A stretch of 56,540 nucleotides of DNA from CAZLIC01 sp964559535 (GTDB taxonomy: Bacteria; Pseudomonadota; Alphaproteobacteria; Rhodobacterales; Rhodobacteraceae), in assembly GCA_964559535.1 (NCBI GenBank), contig CAZLIC010000018.1:1-56540 (forward strand). Direction: 5' to 3'. How positions within the stretch are numbered: position 1 is the first letter of the stretch; each line of letters begins with the position of its first letter. Of this stretch, positions 24,332 to 32,226 are shown piece by piece. Position numbers and translations under genes: made by a program. Under the pieces are notes generated by a model. It was not told where the DNA came from. It ran no database searches and saw nothing but the letters and a program-made list of their open reading frames with translations.

Positions 24332-25044
24332 GCGGTGACCGTCCAGATCAGCGATTGCGGCGAGGCCAGGCTGATCGCACCCAGCCCCATGCCCGACAGC
24401 TTCATCACGGCGGGGATCACGAAGGGCAAGAGAAATCCGAAGGCCAGGTTGGCGCGCGCGTCGCGTTCCAGGCGCGCCACCACATCGCCGCCCGCGTTGG
24501 GGTCGAACGTGGGCAGGTTGACCCAGACATTGAAGCTGCCGCCGCGCGACGGCCAGTCCTGCAGCTTCAGCACCAGGACGAAGGCCAGCAGCGAGATGAT
24601 GGCAATCATGTAGGCCGCGCCGGCCGCCGCGCGCGCCTTGTAGATGACCGACGGGTCGGCGCCCTCGGCAACCATCAGCGTCAGAAGGCGGACCGGGGAA
24701 TAGGGAAAGTCCAGCGCGACACCCGACAGGTGCGCCAGCGCGGCGATCAGGGCGCGCGCGTTCGAGTGATCCTGCAGCGGCTGAACCGTCAGCGACAGCA
24801 TGACCAGCATGGCCAGCAGCATGAGATAGCGCGTGCGGTTGTAGGGCGGTGCGTCGCGGAACTCGACAAGGCCGGGGTAGCGCGCCTTGTATTCGACGAA
24901 GGTCAGAAGGCCGCCGAACAGCGCGACCAGGGCCACGGCCTGCTTGGCGTCGGCGCCCGTGCCCGGCATGAGAACCGACGGCGTGGCCACCAGCACCACC
25001 ACCAGAACGGCACGCATGAAAGCGCCTGTGACCTGCGTCAGCAC
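24208..25044 (-). CDS. Conserved membrane protein of unknown function
   Basis: A 278-residue protein with about six to seven hydrophobic stretches: an early pair (MRAVLVVVLVATPSVLMPG and VALVALFGGLLTFVEY), a middle one (YLMLLAMLVMLSLTVQPL), and later ones (AAYMIAIISLLAFVLVLKL, FGFLLPFVIPAVMKLSGMGLG, LIWTVTAWSFLPASLLM). I do not recognise the family and see no catalytic motif. The GTG at 25044 is chosen because CGGGAG sits ten bases upstream; the longer frame is unsupported, and an ATG nine codons in is another option. Its stop is inside the 12-bp repeat, and it probably forms an operon with the DNase-fold gene. Confidence 0.7.
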   Translation of the reverse strand: MLTQVTGAFMRAVLVVVLVATPSVLMPGTGADAKQAVALVALFGGLLTFVEYKARYPGLVEFRDAPPYNRTRYLMLLAMLVMLSLTVQPLQDHSNARALIAALAHLSGVALDFPYSPVRLLTLMVAEGADPSVIYKARAAAGAAYMIAIISLLAFVLVLKLQDWPSRGGSFNVWVNLPTFDPNAGGDVVARLERDARANLAFGFLLPFVIPAVMKLSGMGLGAISLASPQSLIWTVTAWSFLPASLLMRGIAMQRIAGMIRERRRQEGGDVARQLAPV

Positions 25045-25368
25045 GCCTGATTCACTCCCGATAGCACTGGACACGGTGCATTGCCGCGCCCTTGTTGCCG
25101 TTTCCCGCTCATGAAGGCGGGCTGCCTCAATGTTGCCCAAATCCTGCCTTCTTTCCCGTTGTTCCGCAACCACAGGATACGGTTAACAGCGGCCGGATGG
25201 CCGTTTTTGGGCGACAGTGTTGCAGGATTGAATCAAACCTGCGGTGATGGCAGGGCGTTAAGGTTCTGCCTCAGGATCGGCCTACAAGATGTTGTGCAGG
25301 AATGGTTTTCGGTTGCATGAAGTTTGGGCGGAAGGGTGCGCCGCAGGCGGGCTGCGGCGCGCGGGTTT
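25045..25368. other. Gene-free spacer between leuD and the membrane-protein gene
   Basis: I see no credible coding region in these 324 bases. They should hold the promoter of the leftward membrane-protein gene and the 3' end of the leuD transcript. A 9-bp hairpin lies at 25338-25360. CCTGCA-AACA-like words recur near 25290 and 25225 but form no clear operator. Composition is a little lower in GC than the coding sequence around it. Confidence 0.6.
25338..25360. terminator. Hairpin 3' of leuD
   Basis: A perfect 9-bp stem (GCGCCGCAG and CTGCGGCGC) with a GCGGG loop lies 8 bp beyond the leuD stop. The T-rich side (GGGTTTT) is on the plus strand, so for the leftward leuD transcript it lacks a U-tract. 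It may stabilise the 3' end or act weakly as a terminator. Confidence 0.45.
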
Positions 25369-25974
25369 TCAGGCCCAGGGGCGCAATGTGGCGGCCCTGG
25401 TTTCGTACCGGTCGATGTGGGCGGCCTTCTCGAGCGTCAGCCCGATGTCGTCAAGGCCGTTGAGGAGGCAGTGTTTCTTGAACGCATCGACGTCGAAGGC
25501 ATAGGCCGTGCCGTCCGATGCGGTGACGGTCTGCGCCGCAAGGTCAACCGAGATCCGGGCATTGGCGCCTTTCCGCGCATCGTCCATCAGGTGGTCGACC
25601 GCCGCTTGCGGCAGCACCACCGGCAGGATGCCGTTCTTGAAGCAGTTGCTGTAGAAGATGTCGGCAAAGCTGGTGGAGATCACGCAGCGGATGCCGAAAT
25701 CCAGCAGTGCCCAGGGCGCGTGTTCGCGCGACGACCCGCAGCCAAAGTTGTCGCCCGCGACCAGGATCTGCGCCTGCCGGTACTGCGGCTGGTTCAGCAC
25801 GAAGCCCGGGATCTCGGCCCCGTCCTGCGTGTAGCGCATCTCGTCGAACAGGTTCTTGCCCAGACCTGTGCGGGCGATGGTCTTCAGGAACTGTTTCGGG
25901 ATGATCATGTCGGTGTCGATGTTGACCAGCGGCATGGGCGCCGCGATGCCGGTCAGGGTGGTGAAGGGGGTCAT
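25369..25974 (-). CDS. leuD: 3-isopropylmalate dehydratase small subunit
   Basis: A 201-residue aconitase-fold swivelling subunit that pairs with LeuC to isomerise 2-isopropylmalate to 3-isopropylmalate. The usual marks are NIDTDMIIPKQFLKTI near residue 18, VAGDNFGCGSSREHAPWALLDFGIRCVIS near residue 71, and FADIFYSNCFKNGILPV. Length is standard. AGGAGACCCCC precedes the ATG. Oddly, the gene starts 46 bp after a strong terminator that ends the VPLPA-CTERM gene. It must therefore rely on read-through or on a promoter within that short gap. Confidence 0.96.
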   Translation of the reverse strand: MTPFTTLTGIAAPMPLVNIDTDMIIPKQFLKTIARTGLGKNLFDEMRYTQDGAEIPGFVLNQPQYRQAQILVAGDNFGCGSSREHAPWALLDFGIRCVISTSFADIFYSNCFKNGILPVVLPQAAVDHLMDDARKGANARISVDLAAQTVTASDGTAYAFDVDAFKKHCLLNGLDDIGLTLEKAAHIDRYETRAATLRPWA

Positions 25975-26020
25975 GGGGGTCTCCTGTCGCAGTTGGCGGT
26001 TCCTGCCAGAGCGGCGCTGA

Positions 26021-26054
26021 AAAGCAAAGGGCCCCGCCGGGATGGCAGGGCCCT
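26021..26054 (-). terminator. Intrinsic terminator of the VPLPA-CTERM gene
   Basis: On the minus strand an 11-bp stem (AGGGCCCTGCC with GGCGGGGCCCT, one T-G pair) and 5-nt loop are followed by TTTGCTTTT. It begins 22 bp after the stop codon. This is the best-formed Rho-independent terminator in the window, and leuD starts just beyond it. Confidence 0.85.
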
Positions 26055-26076
26055 GAGGTGATGGAATGGCTTTGCG

Positions 26077-26781
26077 TCAGGCAGCGGCGCGACGGCGCCG
26101 CGCGGCAAAGGTCATGGCGCCAAGGCCAGTCAGGAGGAGCAGCGCACCGGCGGGCAGCGGCACAACGGTAGCCGTCGTCTGCACCTCAAGGATCGATGGG
26201 TTCCCGTTCGTAGCCACGTAGAGGATCGAGAACACCCCGCCGTTGAACCCTGTCACATTCGTCGTGACTTCGCCCGTGGGACCAACGTTTCCGCCGCGCA
26301 GAACCCCGTCATCGTACAGCGCAATTCCGTCATCGTGCGTCACCGTGAAGTTTCCGGGCGACAGCAACGCATTCAGCGTGAAAAGGAAGAACGTCGACGT
26401 GGCGGTTCCGTTGTTGATGTTCGGGAAGCTCAATTGAAGGTTCCCGAAAGTGGCATCCAAGTCAAAGAAGTTGCCCTCACCGGCGCCCGCCCCGGTGCCC
26501 AGCCAGGTGCTGATAGAGTAGGGGTTGGCGGTTTGCGGCTGACCCACACGAAAGTCGAGGTCACCGACATAGGTGAAGGTATCGGATATGCTGACCGAGT
26601 TGGTTCCACCCAAGGTATCATCAAGTGCATCTTGATAATTGTCCCAGGTTGCTTGCGACTCGGCGCTGGTCAAGTTCGTCACGTTTACTGCTGTGACAGT
26701 GAAGTTACCGCTAAGCGTTGCGGCATTGACCGCCATCGGTGCAGCCACAAGCGCCGCGACAAGCATTGCATGTTTCATCAT
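26077..26781 (-). CDS. VPLPA-CTERM sorting-domain surface protein
   Basis: A 234-residue exported protein. It has a signal peptide (MMKHAMLVAALVAAPMAVNA, cut before ATLSG), then a beta-rich, Thr/Asn/Gly-rich middle without cysteine or catalytic motif, and a C-terminal tripartite tail: VVPLPAGALLLLTGLGAMT, hydrophobic, then ARRRRAAA. That tail is the VPLPA type recognised by exosortase-family enzymes, which process and anchor proteins linked to exopolysaccharide. No exosortase is in this window. Start is the first of two ATGs, with GGAGAG upstream. Its GC is visibly lower than that of the leu genes on each side. It sits between leuC and leuD with its own promoter and terminator, so it looks inserted there. 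Confidence 0.9.
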   Translation of the reverse strand: MMKHAMLVAALVAAPMAVNAATLSGNFTVTAVNVTNLTSAESQATWDNYQDALDDTLGGTNSVSISDTFTYVGDLDFRVGQPQTANPYSISTWLGTGAGAGEGNFFDLDATFGNLQLSFPNINNGTATSTFFLFTLNALLSPGNFTVTHDDGIALYDDGVLRGGNVGPTGEVTTNVTGFNGGVFSILYVATNGNPSILEVQTTATVVPLPAGALLLLTGLGAMTFAARRRRAAA

Positions 26782-27129
26782 TCCTACTCTCTCCAACATT
26801 TTCAAACAACGCCGCCGAGGCGCCCGCAGATAGAAGAAACAATAGACGACCTGCTAGGAAAAGTCACTATCCCGCCCGAATTCCGCCGCAATTTGCAACC
26901 TGGAATTGCGCTACGCAAAGTGCCCGCATATCCTTGGTTGCTCAAATCACGCCTTGCATCCCTGAACAGGGACCAAGAAGTCTCACGGACCTCGACCGTC
27001 GCGAAACTGGTGAGCAACTGGCGATTCGCTTGAAACGAAGTCGCACGCTTTCCAAGTGGCGAAGGGCCCGTCTGCCGGGGCAGCTGAAGGGCTGCGAAGG
27101 CGGATGCCATCGGGTCCACTTTCGATGGG
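26782..27129. other. Lower-GC spacer upstream of the VPLPA-CTERM gene
   Basis: These 348 bases lie 3' of leuC and 5' of the VPLPA-CTERM gene. Open frames here carry no recognisable protein and have no ribosome sites. The spacer is AT-richer than the rest of the window. It holds a candidate leftward promoter (26839-26867). No inverted terminal repeats, target duplications or transposase remnants are seen. Confidence 0.6.
26839..26867 (-). promoter_or_regulatory. Candidate sigma-70-type promoter for the VPLPA-CTERM gene
   Basis: On the minus strand GTGACT (26867-26862) and TATTGT (26844-26839) are separated by exactly 17 bp, with four of six consensus bases in each box. The -10 box lies 57 bp before the start codon, in the lower-GC spacer. 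Confidence 0.35.
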
Positions 27130-28545
27130 TCACACGACCTCCCCCATCATCTCGCGCACATCCGTCAGCCGCCCCGTAATCGCCGCCGCCGCCGCCATGG
27201 CAGGCGACAGCAGGTGCGTCCGCCCCCCCCGCCCCTGACGGCCTTCGAAGTTGCGGTTCGACGTGGCGGCGCAGCGTTCGCCCGGTGACAGCTGGTCGGG
27301 GTTCATGGCCAGGCACATCGAGCAGCCTGCAAGGCGCCATTCGAAGCCCGCGTCGAGGAAGATCTGCGCCAGCCCCTCGGCTTCGGCCTGAGCGCGCACA
27401 AGACCCGACCCCGGCACCACCATGGCACGCTTCACGGCGATCTTCTTGCCCTTCAGGATGGCCGCGGCGGCGCGCAGGTCTTCGATGCGGCCGTTGGTGC
27501 AGCTGCCGATGAACACCGTGTCGATGGCGATGTCGGACAGTTTCTGGCCGGGTGTCAGGCCCATGTAGTCGAGTGCGCGCTGCACGGCCTCAACCTTGCC
27601 ACCAGTGAAGTCGGACGGCGAAGGCACGGTGCCGGTGATGGGCAGCACGTCCTCGGGCGAGGTGCCCCAGGTGACGACGGGGGCGATGTCTTCACCGCGG
27701 ATCGTGATCACCTTGTCGAAATGCGCGCCTTCGTCGGTGAACAGCGTCTTCCACCAGGCCAGCGCCGCCTCCCACTTCGCGCCTTTCGGGGCGTGCGGGC
27801 GACCCATGCAGTAGGCAAAGGTCTTGTCGTCCGGTGCGATCAGGCCGGCGCGGGCGCCGCCCTCGATGGCCATGTTGCAGACCGTCATGCGGCCTTCCAT
27901 CGACAGTTCGCGGATCGCCTGCCCGCAGTATTCGATCACATAGCCGGTGCCGCCCGCCGTGCCGGTGGCGCCGATGACCGACAGGGTGATGTCCTTGGCG
28001 GTGACCCCGGGGCGCAACGACCCGGTAATTTCCACCTTCATGTTCTTCGATTTCTTCTGGATCAGCGTCTGGGTGGCCAGCACATGCTCCACCTCTGACG
28101 TGCCGATACCGTGGGCCAGCGCGCCGAAGGCGCCATGCGTGGCGGTATGGCTGTCACCGCAGACCACCGTCATGCCCGGCAGCGTCCAGCCTTGTTCGGG
28201 GCCGACGATGTGCACGATGCCCTGCCGGATGTCGGACACCGGGTAGTAGTGGATGCCGAAGTCCTTGGCGTTCCTGTCCAGCGCCTGCACCTGGATGCGC
28301 GATTCCTCGTTGTCGATGTGGGTGTCGCGGCCCGCGGTGGTGGGCACGTTGTGGTCGGGCACAGCGATGGTCTTTTCCGGCGCGCGTACGGTGCGACCCG
28401 TCATCCGCAGCCCTTCGAAGGCCTGGGGCGAGGTGACCTCGTGCACAAGGTGGCGGTCGATGTACAGCAGGCAGGTTCCGTCTTCCGAGGTGTGGACGAC
28501 GTGGTCGTCCCAGATCTTGTCATAGAGGGTGCGCGGAGCGGTCAT
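27130..28545 (-). CDS. leuC: 3-isopropylmalate dehydratase large subunit
   Basis: A 471-residue [4Fe-4S] aconitase-family enzyme of leucine synthesis. The cluster cysteines lie in FIGSCTNGRIEDL near residue 345 and in AGCSMCLAMNPDQL near residue 408. Other family motifs are DHNVPTT near residue 64, GPEQGWTLPGMTVVCGDSHTATHGAFGALAHGIGTSEVEHVLATQTL and ERCAATSNRNFEGRQGRGGRTHL at the end. It pairs with LeuD, encoded 1.15 kb further along. Its upstream region has a G/C hairpin (28590-28605) and the divergent SOUL gene. Confidence 0.97.
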   Translation of the reverse strand: MTAPRTLYDKIWDDHVVHTSEDGTCLLYIDRHLVHEVTSPQAFEGLRMTGRTVRAPEKTIAVPDHNVPTTAGRDTHIDNEESRIQVQALDRNAKDFGIHYYPVSDIRQGIVHIVGPEQGWTLPGMTVVCGDSHTATHGAFGALAHGIGTSEVEHVLATQTLIQKKSKNMKVEITGSLRPGVTAKDITLSVIGATGTAGGTGYVIEYCGQAIRELSMEGRMTVCNMAIEGGARAGLIAPDDKTFAYCMGRPHAPKGAKWEAALAWWKTLFTDEGAHFDKVITIRGEDIAPVVTWGTSPEDVLPITGTVPSPSDFTGGKVEAVQRALDYMGLTPGQKLSDIAIDTVFIGSCTNGRIEDLRAAAAILKGKKIAVKRAMVVPGSGLVRAQAEAEGLAQIFLDAGFEWRLAGCSMCLAMNPDQLSPGERCAATSNRNFEGRQGRGGRTHLLSPAMAAAAAITGRLTDVREMMGEVV

Positions 28546-28796
28546 GGCTCTTTCCCGGCATGGAATGGCTTGTGAAGGGGCAGGCGGGTGCGGGCTGCGG
28601 CCCGCGGCGGACCGTCACGCAAGGCGTGCGAGGACAGACCGGACATTGCCAGTAAAGCGCCAGGGCAGGCGCGCGCGGTCGGCCATGTCGAAGAAGCGGA
28701 TCATGCGAGGGGCATAGCCGAAACCGGACGCTGTCGCAAGGCGCGGGTCGTCTTTGACAGGCGGTGCGCTAACTGGTGCGGAAAGAGGGGTGCGGC

Positions 28797-29414
28797 ATGC
28801 GGCGGGCGGTTCTGGGGGTGGCAATGGCGGCAGCGGTGTTTGGCGTTCTGGCGGCTTCGGCCACAAGCGAGACCGGCTCTGACACGGGCCACAAGGGATA
28901 CGAGATGCCGCCCTACCGGGTGGAGATGACCGAGGGCACGCGGGAGGTCCGTGTCTATGGCCCGCATCTTCTGGCCGAGGTCAAGACGACGGGCGCACGG
29001 TCGGGTGCGGCTTCGGCAGGGTTCCGCATCCTGGCTGGCTACATCTTTGGCCGCAACGCGACGGGCGAAAAGATTGCCATGACGGTACCGGTGGGAATGC
29101 AGCCGCAGGGCGCGCGCGAAGGGCAGGTCTGGACCATGACCTTCATGATGCCCGCCGCATTTGCGCGCGACCGACTGCCCGCGCCCAGTGACACCCGCAT
29201 CCGCTTCGTCGACGACCCCGGTGGTCGGCAGGTGGTCGAGCGATTTTCGGGCTGGCCGGGCGAGGACGACCTGTGGGCGCGCGCCAAGGCGCTGCAACTG
29301 TGGGCCGAGGGGCAGGGCATGGTGGTGGCGGGTGGTCCGCGGTTCTATTTCTACGACGACCCGATGACCCTGCCGTGGCGGCGGCGGAACGAGGTGGCGC
29401 TGCCGGTCGAATAG
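28797..29414 (+). CDS. SOUL-family heme-binding protein, exported
   Basis: A 205-residue SOUL/HBP protein. The N-terminus is a signal peptide (MRRAVLGVAMAAAVFGVLAASA). The mature part has the family pattern: YEMPPYRVEMTEGTREVRVYGPHLLAEVKTTG, then GFRILAGYIFGRNATGEKIAMTVPV, TFMMPAAF, and the end segment FYFYDDPMTLPWRRRNEVAL. These proteins bind haem or porphyrin; the bacterial role is not settled. GAGGGG is 7 bases before the ATG at 28797, which I prefer over a GTG seven codons earlier. A TTGACA lies at 28754-28759 but has no good -10 partner. Confidence 0.9.
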   Translation: MRRAVLGVAMAAAVFGVLAASATSETGSDTGHKGYEMPPYRVEMTEGTREVRVYGPHLLAEVKTTGARSGAASAGFRILAGYIFGRNATGEKIAMTVPVGMQPQGAREGQVWTMTFMMPAAFARDRLPAPSDTRIRFVDDPGGRQVVERFSGWPGEDDLWARAKALQLWAEGQGMVVAGGPRFYFYDDPMTLPWRRRNEVALPVE

Positions 29415-29466
29415 CGGTTGCCGCCCTTGGCTGCCCGCTGCAAACTTGGCCGGCAAAACGGGGGCC

Positions 29467-30048
29467 ATGCAGATGCAGGTGGTGGAACTGGACGTCACTT
29501 TGGCCGACATGCCCTACAGGGTTGCGCGGCGGTTGCGGGTACCGGTGACCATCGGTCTGGACGACCTGCACAAGGTGCTGCAGGCGGCGATGCCGTGGGA
29601 CAATTCGCACCTCTACGACTATGCGCTTGGGCGCAGCCTGCGCTGGGCCAAGCCCGACCCCGGCGACTGGGGCGACACGCGAGACGTGCGCAAGGAAAGG
29701 CTGGCCGATGTGCTGGCCGAACTGGGGAAGAAGCGGGCCTTCCTGTACACCTACGACATGGGCAATAACTGGGAGCACGAGATCCGGCCGGGCAAGCCGT
29801 TTGACCTGCCGCCGGGCGATCCACCCATTGCGCTGCTGGCCGCCGAGGGCCGTTGCCCGCCCGAGGATTCGGGCGGGGCGCCGGGGTTCGAGATGATGCT
29901 GCAGGCCGCCGCGGACCCGGCCCACGAAAACCACGAGGAGATGACCGACTGGCTGGGCGACGAACATCCATGGAACCCGGCGGTCGAGGTGGCGGCGCTG
30001 GCCGGTCGGGTGGCGAAAGTGGGCAGGGCGGTGGCGAAGCGGCTTTAG
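29467..30048 (+). CDS. Plasmid pRiA4b ORF-3-like protein
   Basis: A 193-residue protein of the PRiA4_ORF3 family (IS1096 TnpR-like fold). Typical segments are VELDVTLADMPYRVARRLRVP, LDDLHKVLQAAMPWDNSHLYDYALG, FLYTYDMGNNWEHEI and AEGRCPPEDSGGAPGFEMML. The family is often encoded near mobile elements, but no transposase is here, and the function is unknown. The ATG at 29467 starts the aligned part and has GGGGG upstream; an earlier in-frame start adds seven residues. Confidence 0.88.
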   Translation: MQMQVVELDVTLADMPYRVARRLRVPVTIGLDDLHKVLQAAMPWDNSHLYDYALGRSLRWAKPDPGDWGDTRDVRKERLADVLAELGKKRAFLYTYDMGNNWEHEIRPGKPFDLPPGDPPIALLAAEGRCPPEDSGGAPGFEMMLQAAADPAHENHEEMTDWLGDEHPWNPAVEVAALAGRVAKVGRAVAKRL

Positions 30049-30112
30049 GCAGAAGTGGGCCGCGTCGGCCTGCAGTTGAGATTGCCTGCCGCGGGTGATA
30101 CCCTGCGTCCAG

Positions 30113-30574
30113 ATGCCCGGCGCGGGGCTTGCGCGCCATGATGGAAGGACAAGGGTCCTGTCGCATTCTGATCCCCAGACCGGTTTGCCGGTCGGCCCCC
30201 GGGTGGGCCGCGCTTCGCCCCCCGACTATACCCCCGAACAGGTGCTGCAGGCGGTGCTGGCCTCGGTCGAGGACGACAAGGCCGAGAACGTGGTCGAGGT
30301 TGACCTGCGCGGCCGGTCGGACGTGGCGGATTACATGGTGATCTGCTCGGGCCGGTCGTCGCGTCAGGTCGCGTCGATTGCCGAAAAACTGGCCGATCGC
30401 ATGAAGGTGGCCTTTGGCCTTCAGGTGAAGATGGAAGGCAAGGAGACCGGCGACTGGGTGCTGATCGACGCCAGCGACGTGATCGTGCACGTGTTCCGGC
30501 CCGAGGTGCGCGAATTCTACCAGCTGGAGAAGATGTGGCTTCCGGCCGACAAGCTGCGTGCGGCGCTGGGCTGA
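30113..30574 (+). CDS. rsfS: Ribosomal silencing factor RsfS
   Basis: A protein of about 153 residues, with the RsfS/Iojap core at the C-terminal 110: DDKAENVVEVDLRGRSDVADYMVICSGRSSRQVASIAEKL, then GDWVLIDASDVIVHVFRPEVREFYQLEKMW. It binds L14 on the 50S subunit and blocks subunit joining when nutrients are low. The start is uncertain. I use the ATG at 30113, but a GTG at 30095 and a TTG at 30185 are also open, and the family core begins near residue 40. rlmH follows 35 bp later, the common bacterial pairing. Confidence 0.9.
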   Translation: MPGAGLARHDGRTRVLSHSDPQTGLPVGPRVGRASPPDYTPEQVLQAVLASVEDDKAENVVEVDLRGRSDVADYMVICSGRSSRQVASIAEKLADRMKVAFGLQVKMEGKETGDWVLIDASDVIVHVFRPEVREFYQLEKMWLPADKLRAALG

Positions 30575-30609
30575 CAGGGTGAGCCGCTGCGGGGCAAGAG
30601 GCTAGGGCG

Positions 30610-31080
30610 GTGCGCGTGCACATGGCCGCCGTGGGCCGCCTGCGCGCCGGGCCGGAGCGCACGCTGATCGACGACTACACCTTGCGATTCGACCGTACCG
30701 GGCGGCCGCTGGGCCTTGGCCCGCTGACAGAACACCAGGCCGAGCCGCGGCCCGGAGCGGGCATGGCCGCCGAGGCGGTGCTGTTGCGCCGTATTGTGCC
30801 CGCGGGGGCAGCGGTGGCGGTGCTGGACGAACGCGGGCGCGACATGAGCTCGCCCGACCTTGCGGCACTTCTGGCGCGCTGGCGCGACAGCGGCAGGCAG
30901 GACGCTGTCTTCCTGATCGGCGGGGCCGACGGGCTGGACCCCGGCCTGCGCGACAGCGCCGACGCGGCGGTGGCCTTCGGGCGCATGGTCTGGCCGCACA
31001 TGCTGGTGCGGGTGATGCTGGCCGAACAGCTGTACCGTGCGGCCACCATCCTGGCGGGGCTGCCCTACCACCGGACCTAG
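30610..31080 (+). CDS. rlmH: 23S rRNA pseudouridine-1915 N3-methyltransferase
   Basis: A 156-residue SPOUT methyltransferase that modifies pseudouridine 1915 of 23S rRNA in assembled ribosomes. The knot region is clear: VAVLDERGRDMSSPDLA, then FLIGGADGLDPGLRDSAD and WPHMLVRVMLAEQLYRAATILAGLPYHR, the standard RlmH C-terminus ending YHRT. The start is GTG, followed by RVHMAAVGRLRAGPE, the usual N-terminus. It follows rsfS in the same direction. Confidence 0.95.
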   Translation: MRVHMAAVGRLRAGPERTLIDDYTLRFDRTGRPLGLGPLTEHQAEPRPGAGMAAEAVLLRRIVPAGAAVAVLDERGRDMSSPDLAALLARWRDSGRQDAVFLIGGADGLDPGLRDSADAAVAFGRMVWPHMLVRVMLAEQLYRAATILAGLPYHRT

Positions 31081-31212
31081 AGACCCAGGCCGATTTTTTC
31101 GGGCCCGATCTTGCCGCCGCCGTTTTTGCCGACGTGGGGCGGGTTTGTCAGACTGTCGGGTATGGGGATTCCGGCGCGGCGGGCTAGGCTTGCGGGCAGG
31201 GAGAAGACAGTC

Positions 31213-32226
31213 TTGCAACGCTTTGTCAGCCGTCATCCGGTGTGGAGCCTGATCTTGCTGCTGCTGGTGGCAGGGCTGGCCTGGCTGGTGTTTGCGCCCT
31301 GGCCCGACGGGCTGGAAGAATGGGCGGGCAAGAAGAAGGTGTTCCTGAACGCGCTTCTGGGCGGAATCACGCTGGGGGCGCTGTATTTTCTGGTGGCGGC
31401 CGGGTTCACGCTGATCTTCGGGCTGATGCGCAACGTGAACCTGGCGCACGGGTCGCTGTACCTCTTGGGCGGCTATGTGGGGTTCGAGGTGACCGAGGCG
31501 ACGGGGTCGTGGCTGCTGGCCTTTCCGGTGGTCTTCGTGGTGGTGGCCGCGCTGGGCTTGCTGTTGCAATACCAGGTGTTCCGCCGGATGGAGGGCGAGG
31601 AGCTGCGGCAAACCATGGTGACCATCGGCCTGTCGGTGGTGCTGGCCGACCTGATGCTGTGGATCTGGGGCGGGCAATCCTACACCATCCTGACGCCCGA
31701 GTTCCTGTCGGGCCCGATGGAGCTGCCGCTGGTCAGCGCGGTGAAAGGCAGCGGCGAGATCGTCTGGCTGAAGTTTCCGTCGGTGCGGGTATGGATCTTC
31801 ATTGCCGCGGTGGTGATCGGCGTGGGCATGTGGCTGGTCTTGAACCGTACGCGGCTGGGCATGCTGATCCGCGCCGGAGTGGATGACCGCGACATGCTGG
31901 CGGCATCGGGCGTACGCATCCAGGCGGTGTTCCTGGTGGTGTTCGGCTTTGGCGCCGGGCTGGCGGGCATGGGCGGCATCGTAGGGGGCACCTTCCAGTC
32001 GCTGACCCCGGGCGAGGACACGCGGTTCCTGCTGGCCTCGCTGGTGGTGGTGATCGTGGGCGGCATGGGGTCGATTCCCGGGGCCGCCATCGGGGCGGTG
32101 GTGATTGGACTTTCCGAACAGCTTGGGCTGGTTTATGCGCCCACCTACTCGGTTGTTTTCACTTTCCTGATCATGGCGGTGGTTCTGGCCTTCCGTCCCC
32201 AGGGTCTGCTGGGGGCGCGGCGCTGA
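31213..32226 (+). CDS. LIV-type ABC transporter permease (LivH-like)
   Basis: A 337-residue permease of the branched-chain amino acid type, with an extra N-terminal hydrophobic segment (SLILLLLVAGLAWLVF) before the usual eight. The core has LNALLGGITLGALYFLVAAGFTLIFGLMRNVNLAHGSLYLLGGYVGF and late GASGVRIQ/GGIVGGTFQSLTPGEDTRFLLASLVVVIVGGMGSIPGA, the LivH loop. The start at TTG 31213 has AGGGAGA eight bases upstream; an ATG at 31162 is possible. It begins a set of genes with touching or overlapping ends. Substrates of this type include aromatic acids, urea and amides as well as amino acids. No binding protein is seen. Confidence 0.86.
   Translation: MQRFVSRHPVWSLILLLLVAGLAWLVFAPWPDGLEEWAGKKKVFLNALLGGITLGALYFLVAAGFTLIFGLMRNVNLAHGSLYLLGGYVGFEVTEATGSWLLAFPVVFVVVAALGLLLQYQVFRRMEGEELRQTMVTIGLSVVLADLMLWIWGGQSYTILTPEFLSGPMELPLVSAVKGSGEIVWLKFPSVRVWIFIAAVVIGVGMWLVLNRTRLGMLIRAGVDDRDMLAASGVRIQAVFLVVFGFGAGLAGMGGIVGGTFQSLTPGEDTRFLLASLVVVIVGGMGSIPGAAIGAVVIGLSEQLGLVYAPTYSVVFTFLIMAVVLAFRPQGLLGARR

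Noticed and set aside
28754..28785. Promoter with TTGACA upstream of the SOUL gene
   Set aside because: No acceptable -10 sequence lies at 16-18 bp spacing.
29467..30048. Evidence for a mobile element or plasmid
   Set aside because: The pRiA4b ORF-3-like protein alone is not proof; no transposase, integrase or terminal repeats were found in the window.
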